A stretch of DNA of 64,000 nt. Origin: Anseranas semipalmata. Its lineage: Eukaryota; Chordata; Aves; Anseriformes; Anseranatidae. Below the pieces are notes generated by a model that saw only the letters and a list, made by a program, of their open reading frames with translations, made no database searches and was not told where the DNA came from. Made by a program: the position numbers and the translations under genes. Each line of letters opens with the position of its first letter. Positions within the stretch are counted from its first letter, which is position 1. Positions 41,338 through 57,538 of this stretch are shown in pieces. The stretch spans positions 232,610 to 296,609 of the forward strand of contig VXAA01006530.1 of NCBI GenBank assembly GCA_013399115.1, written 5' to 3'.

Positions 41338-42154
41338 CTTTTGTTTGCTTGTTTTTAAGCAGCGTTTATATCTAGGATTTACTGTGCAAGAAGGAAATCG
41401 CCTGCACAGAGAGAGAATTTTACAGGCTCAAGAACAACATTTCTATGTTGTCTTTCACAGTAACAGTACGTATTTAACACAGTGAGAGAAGAATATATAG
41501 CTGTGAAAACTGAGGTCTGATATGGTAGCCGTGATAATGATTTAGTTTGTCAGGTCTGAGACTCTCTGTTAGCGTCATGCAGATGAGATGCCTACGGGAA
41601 TTAGAAGAGGTCTGAATATTTGCAGTGTCATATATACAGAACAGGGCTACCCACCTACTTATTCATTGTCATGAACTGCAACTTCTCCATCCTTTTTTTT
41701 TAAGCACATTCACTGAATCATAATGGATGCAGTTCAAATTTGTATGTGTGTGTAACCACCTGTTTGCTCTTGTCTCTCTGGGACAAGCTTTTCTATCCCT
41801 TCACCTTGGTTAGTGGCTGGGGCAGACTGAAAGGAGCCGTAGCTTCCTTCCATAGTTTTCTGACGCAATGCCACGGTGGGGCTTGTGGGGCTTCATGGCA
41901 TCAGAGCTTCAGCCAGGCAAGCAGGTTGCGACAGAGGTGGGCAGCGGAGACAGAAACATGCAGCTGATGTGAGGTGAGCTGTGGTGCAGTAAATGAGGAT
42001 GAAGTGCTTGGGGAAGATACTTTCGAGGATTATTTTTAACCATTCTTTTTCCAGTTTTATGGTTGTTTCACTTATTTGAAGATCTCAGATAAGAGGCAAG
42101 CTTAAATTTAATGCAATGTAATTTGTCTTCAACATAGATGTTGATTCACTGTTA

Positions 42155-42205
42155 TTTTTGTAATATTTTTCTTTGTAATATCTTTTTTTTGTAATATCTT
42201 TTTCC
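42155..42205 (+). repeat. Imperfect tandem array of a TTTGTAATAT word
   Basis: The word ttgtaatat followed by a T-rich spacer occurs three times within about 50 bp, with spacing near 15 bp. It is a small degenerate tandem repeat. Confidence 0.7.
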
Positions 42206-44501
42206 CTTTATTGTATCTAAATCTCAACTAAATTGATAAATTGCATCAGCAGTTTTACTGTGCTGAAAAATTTCCTGTAATCTTCTGATTATCTTTATGG
42301 ACATATTTTATCTATGCTTTGCTATATTTAAAATTTTATATTGATGTTAATTAAGGCTGACATTGGTATGCTAATTAATAAACTGTAAGATAAAACAACC
42401 TGGTTATTAGGTGGATTTCCTCAAACACATTTTGTGTTTTCTAGTGACTTGAGCAAAACTAAAATTCACTCCAGTTGATTACACTGATAGTATCTAGCCC
42501 ATTTTCTTCAAAACAGACTTTTACTCTGGTGAAAGTATACTGGCTTTTCATAGATTCCCTGGTCAAGCTTTTTCCTTTCCTCCTTGGCCTTTCTTGAAAG
42601 TAAACTGACAGGTTTCCTGAGCTTTTATGCAATTATGAATTACTGGGAGAAACATTTTCTGTTTGTTACCACAGGGATACTCAAGGTTGGACTGGGAGAT
42701 AAAAACAGGAGGATCTGGTTTATCATAATTATAAAATGCTGTTGAGTATGCAAAATCAAACTTTTCCCAAGGGGAAACCAAACACTGCTCAGTACAGTTT
42801 GCTAGCTGGTAAAGACTTTGCAATACATCCACTTACTCATCATCTTGGCATGAGGAGAAGTGACAGAAAAATATAGGGGAGAGAATTCCTTCAGTGTTTT
42901 AATGAAAGAAAGATTAGCCACAAATACTAAACAGATTGCGTACTAATACCAATATCAAATACAACATGCTTTTTAACTATAAACTTTTCCAAAATAGAGT
43001 GCTTTACTTCAGTGAAGCTGTAGTTAACTGCACAGTATTTGTTCTGGAAAAAAGGTTGAGAGAATTGTTTTTGTCTGTAACTAAGCTAATGTAATTTTCA
43101 TTTGCTTCACTGTTCAGTCTTAAATGTGATGCTTCCAAACCTCTGACTGACTGGAATACTTTAGACATGTTATATATAATACTGAAATTAATTCTGTCCC
43201 TCGTATTTAACATTATTTTTAAAAATAAGCTCTTTGCACTTAACTAAGAAGATACCAAACTGTTTCCATGCATTGTAGGTTGCCTCTGAGCTGGGGGTGG
43301 AGGGCTTCATTTATTTTTCAGAGTGAACTTTGAGAGGGAGAATGGCTGGCAGAGAAGGCAAGGGCCTATGTACCAGCCAGAACTGGTCCACACTTAGAAA
43401 ACAACTTTACCTACCATTTGGTTGTATTTTGTTTGACTTTCATAAAATCCCATTTCATATGCACGTTGTCATTCAATACGTTCTCCCTTTTTGGTGTTGG
43501 AAATGTTTAGTCTTTGTGCAGATATCCATGTTAGCATTCAGCAAGATTGTGTATTGTTTGCTGTTCTTTATTCTGTTTTGAGGAAGAAGTTGAGGCAGAA
43601 AAATTAATATGCAATATTGATGAACAGTCATCCTCTATAACATATGCATAGTTGAAATTAATAGTGGGCAATCAATTCATACTGTGAAAGTTGATTTTGT
43701 TTAAGTGCTCATTAAATTCTTTCATATGCTACATCCTGTTGTAGCAGCAAGAGATCTTGGTTCAATTCAGTCTGAGACTTTCTATGTGAATCAAAGTTAA
43801 TTATTTACTGTATTTGAGCTGAAGTCCCTGGATAAAGGGACATCAGTGTGGAAAATTTTACTTAAAAACAAACAAAAGCCATCAGGATGAGAACATTGGA
43901 AGAAAATCTATTAAGAACTGTTCAATATGAAGGTGTTATCATTGGCTGAAGTCTCTGAACCACGAACAGGTTGACTGCATGCCTACTCTTTTCTCAGATT
44001 CATCCCTAGGCATTCACTGGAGACAGGAGTACCACATGTTTGGTCTGACATGATTTGACCGTTCCCATGTTATATTACGTACATGACAGCTGTTCACCAA
44101 CAATTGCAGAGTTCAGCAAGGAATTATCCTGTAAAAGCCTGTCACTAAGACTGTCTAAAGTTTTTTACCTTATTCACAGCATAAGTAAAAGTAGAGCTAT
44201 GCCAAGGTGAAGTCGTTACAAGTTAGTAGAGGGACTAATGCAAATCTGAGTGAGACCCAGTGTGGTGGGACTGCAAAAGACCCGCTCTCAGGGCTAACAA
44301 ATAAACTAAATGGTTGCTCAGCCTTGAACACCATAGCAAGTAGGGGATAGTGGACTGACTCATCCTCACTTTTCAAAAATGGGAAAGACCTTGCGGCCCA
44401 GCATATGTGGGTTCCTTTCACCTTCTCCTCAAAGACCAAGAGGCTTGGGGTCTGTAGCATTATGGGTAGGTTTTAAACAAAGTGGCCTGTTGCTAGTCTG
44501 A

Positions 44502-46519
<2,018 letters not shown>

Positions 46520-46642
46520 TAATGGGAAGATTTTAGACTTTGCCTACACTGATCTGAATAGATTGATACAGTGTACCAATAAGAATAGTTTCTGACAGTG
46601 TCTGTCCCTGAAGTAAGAGAAGTCATACACGGGTACAGAAAG

Positions 46643-46681
46643 GCTGAGTGTAAATTAGTTTTGTGAATTTTTACACTCAGC
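46643..46681. repeat. Perfect 12-bp inverted repeat with 15-nt loop
   Basis: The arms gctgagtgtaaa (46643-46654) and tttacactcagc (46670-46681) are exact reverse complements. Two more pairs (one G-U) can extend the stem outward. It lies about 280 nt past the exon 4 donor, so it could fold in the pre-mRNA. It is too short for a typical microRNA precursor. Confidence 0.9.
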
Positions 46682-49344
46682 TTCCCTTCTTGTGAATCAA
46701 TAAAAAAATTTTGATAAGACAAAATAATATTGCTGGAACATGTGGAGAGGTTACAGAACAGTTAAGGACTGTCTTAGAATGAAGCAAAGAGGAAGCTGAA
46801 GAGTGTAGGAGGGGAAGCAAGAAGAAAGATTATCTAATGCTGTAGTTCTATAAATACCCTAACTGGACCTGCCTTCAATAGAAAGGGCTCCATCGCCTCA
46901 CTCTGCTGTATGCTGGCAAAGTTTTCCATGTAGCCTCACAGTAGAGCAGTCATAGAACTCATTTAATTAGAAAGGCTTCCAAAGGTAGTAGTTAGTATTC
47001 TGCAAAGTCTCTTTTTCTCAAATGTGTTGCAGTTCTTGAAGGGAGGAAAACAAAAAAAAACACAACTCATTTACCAGATTTTGCATTTGTATTGTCTAAC
47101 CAAGGCTGACAAATACCAGTCTTTGTATTTTACATTATTATCCTTAATTTCTAATATTCAGCTTTCTTTCCTTTTAAAATTTTTTGTCCTTTATGCACTT
47201 TTGCAGTGCAAAATAAAGATCATTTTTCTCTTTTTTTGGTTTAATAAATTCCTATGTAGGCATTTAATTATTTATGTATCTTTGTTAAGCTTTCTCTTAC
47301 AAGGTGTTTATAACACTAGGCTATTTTTGATTTACAGACTAAGCAAAATGAACTTCTCTACAAGACAAAAAGTTTGGATTCTGATTTCACCCTTGAGCTG
47401 ATATTGCACTTTGTTTGAGTTTGATTTTTCCCTATGGCCTAGGTGGAAATCATATAATTTTGAATTGCTGTCTCCATTTCTGCTGTTCATTCAATTGATT
47501 TTGGCAGATGAAATTCAATTCTCTGCCAACAAGAGTTTGGGATTTGGGGATTTTTTCTTCAATTCTTCTATCCGCTTCTCTCCAAAAGCTGTCCTTCTTT
47601 TGACAATTTAAAAACAATCTGTCTTTTAGCATAAACTCCAAGACATTCCAAAGTGAAAAATGTTTAGTTAGTTCTTCAGGTCAGTTACAAATCAAGTCAA
47701 GTTTTGTCTTCTCCTTATCTTATTTTCATATCAGTGTTGTTTAATGGCCACCTATTAAGATGTTTTTACAGTATATTAAACTTAGCACCAAAAAGGGTAG
47801 GTAAAACAATATTATTCATAGGGAGACAGTTTTATTGTTACTAAATCTGAGAAAAATCGATCTTAATGTGTGAAAGCAAAGATGTCTCACCTAAACCAAA
47901 ATTGCAGTCTTAACTGTAGGCTAAAATATGAATTGAAAGGCATAACTAATAGAAACCTAGATCTCAGATCCTTTCTGATACTCTTTTTTTTTTTTTTAAT
48001 GAATGAAATAAATTTTAGATATCTAATTTAATCAGTGTGAAAGCAGCAGCGAAGGCCATGCATTTGGCACATTAAGTGAGAAAGGAATGTTTTCAACCTG
48101 AAGATATATTTTGTGCAAAATTAGCATGCTTTGTGGGCATTACTTACAGCTGCCACTCAAGGTGAACTTCCTTCTAAATAGGGTACATTACTGTGTAATC
48201 TCAGTTTAATACAGACATTCCTTATATATTTTCTTGCTAGGATGTACTGTATGTATCTTAGTGGCATACGTAATCTTAGATGTAATAAGGAAATAAATTT
48301 TCTAGCTGTTAGGTCATATTCTTTGTGTGAGTGTGAAAATAAAATCTTTATTCAAAATTTAATCAAAATACATGAACTGCAACATTGGATATTATTATTT
48401 ACATGCCATGTAAATGCTACAATGAGTCAGCAGTAATTTGTTCATCTGTAAACAGTATCTTCTCATAGTGGCTATAAGAAAATTGATCTTTATTCTCTAG
48501 TTTTACAGAAGTTTTACACCTGTCCAGTTTCTTATCCCTCACAATCTCCTTTTCACTAAAATAAGTAGGGAAACTGTAGAAGAATGACGTTATGTAGAAA
48601 CCTGCAGAAACTTTGAGACATCTTGATTTTGAGGTCCAATGATCCATCAAAATGTGTTGATAATGTGTAAAAAAGCATGATGTTAGAGTATTGCAAACAT
48701 TTGAGCTCTCTGTAGACTTAGTTTCAAAGTATAACTAGCTTTAAGGCAAACTAAGTTATTTTTGCTCTGAAAATGAATCCATCAGATTAATTTAACTGAG
48801 TTTGGATTTGGTTATGCTATAAAGCCACAGCTACCTTGGAGGACTGGTAAATGGAGTAACTGGGAAAGAATAGGTTAGGGAGTTTGTTCTTAAAATGTAG
48901 CCATTGGTTAATTTTCCCTTGAGTAGAAAGTGTTCACTTGTTCTAGTAGAAGCTGGTTTTCAGATTATTTTTTCCTGATAATCTCAAAGCTGTTTAAATC
49001 TGTGATAGATGCTTTTGATACATGCATTAAACTTCATGAACAAACATTCTCTAAACAAAAAAATTCTTACCCAAGAATGTCAGCACAACTCGAGCTAATT
49101 TTTTTCAACAAAAGCCAAACACTTTTTGCTTGTTCTCCACATCATTCATGTTTAATCAGCCTCTCTGAGATAATTTAAGAGATCATATCACAGATTTTTA
49201 CCCTGCTTTTAGTCAAATACTTTGTGTTTAGGATGAAGCATATGTTTTAGAAGGCTATCTAGATCACATTGTAATTGATGGAAAATAAATTGTTTTTTAG
49301 TAGTTCCCTGTACCTGGTCTAACTTTGAAATTAGCTCTTATTTG

Positions 49345-49404
49345 AGCAGGTGGTTGGACTAGATAACCTTCAGAGTCCCTTCCACCTGAATTATTCTGTG
49401 ATTC
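49345..49404 (+). mobile_element. CR1-type LINE 3' end remnant, plus orientation
   Basis: The segment reads 'ggttggactagataacctt', then 'cagagtcccttccacctgaa', then ttattctgtgattc. This is the typical last 60 bp of CR1, with the ATTCTGTGATTC terminal word on the + strand. Only this short tail remains. Confidence 0.85.
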
Positions 49405-51171
49405 AGCAACTGCCCTTAGAAATGTGAGTGTTATTTTCAGTTTGAACTTCACAGACTTCAGCTTTCAGCCACTCTATCTTGTTATGCTTGTGTTTGCTGA
49501 AGAACATTCTGTTATCAAACATCTGTACAGCGTTTTCCAAATACAGATTTCTATCAAGTCTTTACCTTAATTAAACCAAGTAAAATGAGTAACTCTAGTG
49601 TCGTTACCATGCTATATTTAACTAATTTCAGAGCAGTCTCGTTCTTTTTAATGTGTGAATTCCAGAAGTGTTCAACGTTATGTATGCAAGCAATGTATTT
49701 TAAATATCATTTTGTCATATCCACCATTCAAAGACTGCAGTAGGCCTCTACTGCAGTGTTATATTGGGAAATGGCATTCAACTGGCAAACACAAAGTTTT
49801 AAGTTCTTTTCAAAGCTGCTCCGTTATAGGGTTTCTGTTTCTTTTCGGTTTTTGACTTAACTCATGCTGCTTTATTGTACTAAGATAATGAACTAAATAT
49901 TTTACATGTATAAGTATTATTATGCGTTAATTGTCCTCAAGACTTGACATAGAACATTCTTTACAGTATCTGCAAATTTCAGTAGTACTTGGAATCTCTT
50001 TCAGAATTGTAAAATGATATTATGGGTTAGTGGGGTTGCGTGCAAGTCCTACTAATCTTTTTTTCTTTATCAATATTCAAAAACATGCTCTTTTACCTTA
50101 TCAGAGTTGTGAAGGTGTCCTATACCTTTGAAAGATAGGATGTTCTGGATAGTGCAGAAGCTGGCTTGTATGTAACACTGTTGCTGTGACTATTTTGTAA
50201 TTCCTGTATTTTACTGTTTTACGGAGGAGAAATAGAATGCAGCTACTATATTTTTAAGAGTCTTTAAACTCTAAGAAAAAAACACATTCTTAACGTCTTC
50301 TTGTTTATGCAAGACAGAGAAAGAATATCACTAGAACTATTTCGTATTTTCTAAGAAAAATAGATCAAAATTCTATAAATGTTAGTCCTGGAAGAATATA
50401 TATATATTTAATGAGATCCCTAGTGCATTGCTATGTATCAGAAAAAAAAATCAGAATATTGTGACCTACATATCTTAATATTTTTAGTATAATATTGCAA
50501 GTGCTTTTAACCTCCCAGCTAAACTAGTCTGATGTATTAAAAAAAAAAAAACAGTATGCATATAATTTGGAAGGAATCCCAAAACCATTAACATTTTTAA
50601 TGCTAATGTAATCTTGAATGTGCAACCGAAGTATAGCTAACATTAATTCTGCTCTACAAAACAGTAAAATTTCAGTTTTACTATACATGAGTCTTTGACC
50701 TGAAGTAATTAAGCTTGTTCAGAATTAAGCTCATATTGTGTTTCTAGCACAGAAATTACAGGAATAATTTAGATAGCACCATTAGCTCTGAAGTCAAGCT
50801 GTAAGCCGTCCTGTGATCATTTTTTTTCTCTTGGTACTTGAAGGGTTAAAAGGAGATGGTGGATTTGCTGTTTGAAGTGTGTAAAACTTGTAGGAAAAAC
50901 TGCCTTGGGCATTGCCAACCAAACTGACTAATTGAATTCTTTTTTTGTGCTGAAGAAAATAACAGTATGAAAACAGAGGAAACATCAAAGGGATGCTTGA
51001 CCATGAAATGCTAATATAAATTCTTCTGTGTTCCTTGGCACTCACAATCTGGTTTTAACTTTTTTGTTCTGTAACAATATTTTGAAAACTGTCTTCACTT
51101 AGAAATTAATTTCTCTACAAAAGTGCCAATCCTCCAAAGTGAACTTGACACTTAGATTTGAGGGAGAGACA

Positions 51172-51271
51172 GCGGCGCTCCAGGCCCCTACACGAGGCTG
51201 CGTGGCTCGGACAGGCTCTGCAGCCGCCTCAGGCGGGCTGAGGGACACGTTCCTTGATGCAGTGCCCCACG
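51172..51271. promoter_or_regulatory. CpG-rich patch in intron 4
   Basis: About nine CpG in 100 bp (agcggcgctcc, aggctgcgtggctcgg). It opens a GC-rich segment with interruptions up to about 51700. Frames of 78 and 89 codons overlap in antisense, which is expected of the composition. A regulatory role is possible but unproven. Confidence 0.25.
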
Positions 51272-52605
51272 GAAGCAGGTTCAAGAGCTGGGCCAAGGGC
51301 TTGAGCTGCTGGACAAGAGGAGCAGGGATCTGCTCATTAGCTGCAATTTCTCTCGCAAGGAGTACCACAGCCTAAGCTCATCATACAGCTAATCTACTTT
51401 GAGAGCAAATGGGGTGAGGACGTTGGAATTATTTCATAGGAGGTTTAAAGGAATTAACTGCCAGGATACCTCAGAAATATATTCTCCTCAGATTTTGTTA
51501 AATAAAAGCACCCCTTTGACACAGCGGGTAGGTGAGGCTGGTGCTCACCACATAGGAGCCTGCTGAGCTGCCTGCCTCAGGCAAGTGGCGGAAGGTTCTG
51601 GAGCCTGGGGGCCAGGGAGAGGGAGCCTGGCCTCCAGGGCCATGGGCTTGGCTGCAGCTGGCCTCAGAGGTGGCCAGGTTTTGGGGGAGTTCCAGGCATT
51701 TCTATTTTCATCTCGCTCTGCCTGGCCAATTTGTGTTTTCTTTATGTTCCTTTTAATTTAAGTTTTACTAAAATATATCATGAGGGCTGAGGTGGCGGTT
51801 TGGAGTGCTGATTGGCAGGAGAGAGGTGGATTAGAGCTGCCTCAGTGCACTTGGGCCCTCTTCTGTAGCAAAGGCTTGAATACTGTCTTGCAATAGAGGA
51901 TCTTTTTGATGAAATCTTCAAAACGTTAAATAACAGTAGAGGCTGTAGATCTCTTTTAGGAAATCTTATGCTTTGCTTTGGAAAAAGCAAGTAATATTCT
52001 AGCCACCTGGAATTTTGTTATATAAAAATGCGAGTTAAGTGAGTAATAACTTAAGTTATGGAGTGACAAGATTTATTATCCTTAAAAAATTGCCAATGTG
52101 GACACACTATGTTCAACATCGTTAACGTTGTACTTGTCAAAATATTCTGTTTTCTCTTCCTTCCCATGCTTTATAGTAACACCGACTACCTAGTTGTAGG
52201 TCTGACACGACTGTCTACACCCCACACAACTTGTACAACAGCTAGCAAGCGTTCTGCCTAGCAAGGCTAGGCAATGTCTCTCTCACTCTGATTATCAGTG
52301 CATTTCCAACATGCCAGATTAATTATATTCAGGTTTTTTTCCTTGCTGTCATGAATCTGTTCCCTGTGCTTTACATGTATATTATTGCTAGTACTGAGCA
52401 CAAGAGTTTCCTTACTATAAAGGGAAAAGTAGATCCTGGAGGTTAACCAGCCACAGGAGAAGTCAGGTTACATTTGTGAAATAATTTTTTGGACAAGACA
52501 GAACTAAAGAGCTCGTTTGTCTTAATGGGTAGATCTGTAAAAGATAGCTATCAGATTAAGCATTCTTTTCTTTCTTCATAGGAAATTTAAAATAAAGTGC
52601 ATTGA

Positions 52606-52625
52606 TTGTTTGTTTGTTTGTTTTT
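52606..52625 (+). repeat. (TTTG)n repeat in the exon 5 acceptor tract
   Basis: Three to four TTTG units run into ttttt, then cttttaccacag, 13-32 nt before exon 5. The tetranucleotide repeat forms part of the polypyrimidine tract, so its length could vary between alleles. Confidence 0.85.
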
Positions 52626-52637
52626 CTTTTACCACAG

Positions 52638-52679
52638 GATTGTACAGTGTATGAAACAGAAAATAAAATTCTTCATGTG
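52638..52679 (+). CDS. CNKSR2: CNKSR2 coding exon 5 (end of CRIC domain, 42 nt)
   Basis: This small exon has 14 codons in phase 0-0, DCTVYETENKILHV, between the acceptor cttttaccacag and the strong donor gtg/gtaagt. It corresponds to about residues 174-187 of the human protein and is identical to the human sequence as I remember it. It finishes the CRIC core. Because it is 42 nt and symmetric, skipping would remove 14 residues without a frameshift. A second good acceptor (ttcttcatag, ending at 52581) sits 56 nt upstream. Its use would read GAA ATT TAA and stop at once. Confidence 0.95.
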
Positions 52680-55600
52680 GTAAGTAATCTAAGTATTCTA
52701 CTTCAGTATTCTCTAATCCTACTTCATCTACTTATATCATTTAAAAAATGTATTAAACACCACTATAGGAAAATCAAGTTCCTTACTATTTGACACGACT
52801 TCTGATGAATTATATCAGTTGCTGAAAGTTAAAGTTTTAATAAATAAGATGAAATAGTTAAATATATCTATACATATACATAAACATATATATGGTTTAA
52901 AATCTCTTCTAAGACCAGCAAGAGGAGAGATCAGCTTACATGGCCAGCACTCTAAAAATCTAATGTCTCAAGGGAAATGGAAGAATCTCATGCAAAGTTA
53001 TTGATTGGATATTGGCCTTTAAGTACAAATACTTCATATTTTCATGGTACCAGCACAGAGAGCTTGTACTGACAGTGAGATGGAGTTAAAAATGTATTGT
53101 TAAAGGGAAATCTCAAAGGATTTACAAGTTCAGATAAGCTTTTGACAAGTTCTAACCAAGTGCCTGACTTTTTTTTTTAAAGCCTTTTGCACATACTCTG
53201 CTTCCAGCAGGGATTAAAATTTGTCATAAAACATTGATGTGCTGTTAAATTCAGAAAGCATGAAGTGACTTTCAGGAAAAAAAGCTTACTATTGCAAACC
53301 TGGTTCTGAAAAGAACTTCTGAAAGTACCTGAAATCTTCTGGGATTTGGAGTGTGTATATATACAAACATATTTTAACCCATGACTTGTAATTCTAACTG
53401 TATACATATTCCAGAACTCTATCGGGAATGTTACTTTTGACTTTTCTACCTGTTCTGGATGGAAGCCGGAAAAGGTAGAAGAGAAAAGAGAAAAGTTTCA
53501 ATTTTAAGTACTTCCTAGGCTCAGCAGTGAACAGTGTGATGAGCCCTAAGGAGCCTGGATTGCAAGGCAGTGGAACTGACCTCAGTCTGACCAAAATCAC
53601 CTGGAGCTACCCAATGCATTCAGGCTCTGAGAATCAACCTGTTTATTATTGTAACTCTGGAGTGGAGCAAGAAGGGTCACTATGTTTCTCACAGTGTCAT
53701 AAAAAATAAGGATACTGAATTAGAGAATGAGCTTTGTAAATTGTTATTTCCCTTAAAAATAAATAATAAAATTAAATAAAAGAAAATGCTCCAGAAAAAT
53801 AATTGTGATATTCTAAAGTAAAATTTTATATTTATAAGACAAAGAATCTGTAACTCTAAACTACATGGAGCTTTGTTTTATTTCTGAAAGATATTATGAA
53901 AGATATAGTACGGAAGTAAAGATAGATGTGTAAAACAATGATCCATGATTGACTTTCTTCATTGGTTGCCAGAGAGCTTTGCTGGGGTGTAGATTTGTTT
54001 GGAGGAGCTCCACACTAGGCATGTATATACTCCAATGATGTGATTGCAGGTGCATTGCTACCATTCCCTCACTAGTCATATAGACTAGTCATAGACTGTG
54101 TCTGCTCTGCAACTCGGGTGCTATGGGAAAAGATAAATTATGAAGGAGTAGTCTTCAGGATCAATTAACAAACAGTAGTGCATGTCCGAGAGTCAGGTTT
54201 CTTTTGTCTGGATATCTGCTCAGCAAAATATATTTTCTAGGACTGTGTCAGTTCTGTATACTAATTCATACACCTGTGATAAAAATGACAACCTGCTGGT
54301 TGCTCTTTCTCTCTGCAGTAAATGTAGATTGTGAACTTGTATTCATTGTACAGACCTAGCAGTAGCTGCCATGCTAAAATATTTTTACAAGTTTCTGTGA
54401 TTTGTTAAAGACTTAGTGGTGTCTTAGAGACTCTGTTCTTGTCATGGCCCATTGAGAGGAGTGTAATAAATAGTTTTAGGTCTTGGACAGCTTGTAAAAA
54501 TGTGTGTAGAGTTCCTCTGCAACAGGTACTGAACTTCTTGAAGCACCCATTTTTATTTGAGATGTTCTTAAGTTCAGTGGTATTGCATCATCTGGAGAGT
54601 GTGCACTTCACTTCTCTGTGTTTTTGGAGCTAGTACGCAGGACTTTAGTACTTTCTATTTTTTATGCTAAAAATACTTTAGTGTGTGTTAATGTATCTTC
54701 TCACATTGACAATGCTAAATCGAATGTTAGTTCCAGTCCCTGTGCTGTTATTCATAAATTCTCATCAGTTGTTCCCGTCAATACTATCTCAGCCTTTGCA
54801 TTATTTATAATGGATGTCAGGTCTATCTTGTATCTGCTGTGCTACTTTTAAAGCAAACTGATATTTTTAATTATTCCAATATATTATTCTTGAATATTTT
54901 CGTGGTGCTAGTATCCTACATCAATTTTAAGTAACTTTCTGAATTGTGGTGAGATCTTAAAGATTCATAAGATTAAATTTAATTGAAAACTTTTTTGCTG
55001 TTTATTTAGTTCCAGAGTTTATTTACTGAAAAAGTATTTGCATGTGACAACTGTAAAATTATAAAACATAAGAAAGTAGACTGTGTTGTCTGTGGATTTA
55101 GTCTGCATCTCACCTATGTGTATGATCTTAAAAAGATGGCAAAGCCTAAGAGAGTGCCTTAGTTTGAAATCAAAATAGTATTTTGATATGACAGTAATTC
55201 AAAAGCTGGCTGAACACATATGCACACAGCCAGGGTCAGCCATCAGGCTGCATGCAGAATAGCAGTAAAATACATTTTTTGAGCCAGCTAGTTTCCGTAT
55301 CCGTGGTGGGAGAACACAAGGCCTAGAGTTTTGTTTACAGTTTCTGGCCCAAAGCTGAAACTGCTAGAAATATTCCTGTTATTTTGTTGACCTTTAGATC
55401 CAATCATGCATACCTGAATGCGATGCTTCGTGTCTTGCATCTGGTACAAAATGCAAATGCCACGTCCAGTATTCCAGAGCTGTACTTAAATTTCCAAATG
55501 AGTAACTATACAGTGAGTGGAAATATAATCTATAAATTCAGTCAGTTAATTTATTCATTGTGACAACTTTATTTGTTTAACTTATATGTATAGTGTCAAA

Positions 55601-56686
55601 TGAGATATTAGAAATCCTCATGCTTTTGCAAATGCCTGAAACAAAACTTCCCTTAAGGGATTTCACTACCATTTGCTATAATTAGGGAAAATGAGAGTAT
55701 AGTCCCTGAAGGAAAATAGATGCGTACAGTGTAACTTCGACTGGAAGACCATTCTGGAATTCATCTAAATTAATGCTTTCAGATTAGGTTAAAATATTTT
55801 TAGGCATATTCTTTTTGAAGGAACAGTTTAAGCAACACATGCAAACTTGGGAATAAATCTTTACACATGAAGATTCTCCGAGAGTCCAGATCAGTTTCTT
55901 TCTGATCCACAAACTTGCTGTTTGGTTTTGATTAATAGGTTTAATCTGTCACTATCACTGTTACCATCTATGCAATATGGTTCCTACTTTGAAGGTGTTT
56001 GTGTGGAGTCACGTTAAGGTTTTGAGATCTTTAGCTGGAAGGCAATGTAACATAAAATCATTGCATTGTTACATTGACCTAGAATATCAGTTAAAGGATG
56101 TGTTCGAAGATGCATAAGAGTTTTATTTCAGGAAATGGAGTAACTAAGGCACTTTTTCTGCCAGTGTTATTTGTAACAATGGAGAGACCTAAGTTGTATA
56201 ATGCAAAATTCACTGAATTATCACTGTTAGTGGAATTGTTCTCATTATTTGGTAACAAAAACGGGTTATTAGTTGGAGTATAAGGCATTTATTTTGCATG
56301 TTTTGCTTTACTTCCATTGTATTTATAGTGGTAGGTTATAATAACAGATGAGATGAAGTTCTTCAGGCTTTTTTTTTTTTTTTCTTTTAAAGTGCATATA
56401 GTTGGAGTGGAGAAGATAATTTAGGCACACAGATGTTCTCAGTGCATAATAAAATCTTTTGGTCAAGAGAACTGTACATGCATTATATTTTATTGACATG
56501 GATATTTTCTGTTCCCTTAAGCTCTCGTTCTTGACTTTACAACTTCAGTTGTTGAGAACCTGTAGTTTTTACAGTGCTAAGAAACAAATGATCTGCTTAT
56601 TCTCAGATAGTTCTCAGAATAAGAACTTCTTTGCCAGTAGTTTCAGTTTAGTATGAGTAATTATATTGACTTGTTTTTCTTTGTAG
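52680..56686 (+). other. CNKSR2: Intron 5
   Basis: A 4007-bp AT-rich intron with donor gtaagt and acceptor tgtttttctttgtag. It has an alternating AT-rich stretch near 52860-52893 and a T15 run near 56369. I found no exon, CR1 copy or other recognisable element. Confidence 0.9.
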
Positions 56687-56878
<192 letters not shown>

Positions 56879-57538
56879 TAATTTGTCAAGAAATCAAAAT
56901 GTATTTTCATGCAGTGTCCTACTGTTTCTTTTTTGGTAAGCTGAATCTGATTTCTGAACATGGTTTAATTAACATTAATGTAAATAAAAGGGTTGTGATT
57001 AAAAAAAAAAAAAAAGCTTGTTTTACCTGGGGTTTCATGTGCAACTGGCAAACATAAGAGCACATGAGTAATTACCATTAGTTACTGTGCTTTGAAAATG
57101 ATCAGTGGAAGATATGTTTCTTGGCCTTGCATTGAAATAGTTACATGCCTCCCTTATGATTCAGTTCAAATAAAGCTTTAATAAATATCATCCCAGAAAC
57201 AAAATACATCCCTTACATTCATAAATTGTTCACTGAGCAGACTCGGTAGGTGTCTTCTGAATATCCCAGCTGCCTTGCATTAGTAATTGATTATATCATT
57301 AAAATTTTCTCTCGAGTTGATAGTGTAATAATTATTTGGCTACCCTTTGTTAGTATTGTTGTACTGTTATACTTGGACAAGGGGTTTTTATGAGGTTTTA
57401 GGTTTTTAGGTGTCAATGGGTAAAGATTTCTGTCTCCTCTCCCTAGTCCCCTACTCCACAGTCATCCTGACATCAGTAGGCTCTAGGACGCGTAGGGATT
57501 GTGCTTGGAAACCTGACATCCTACTAAAACTAGAACTT

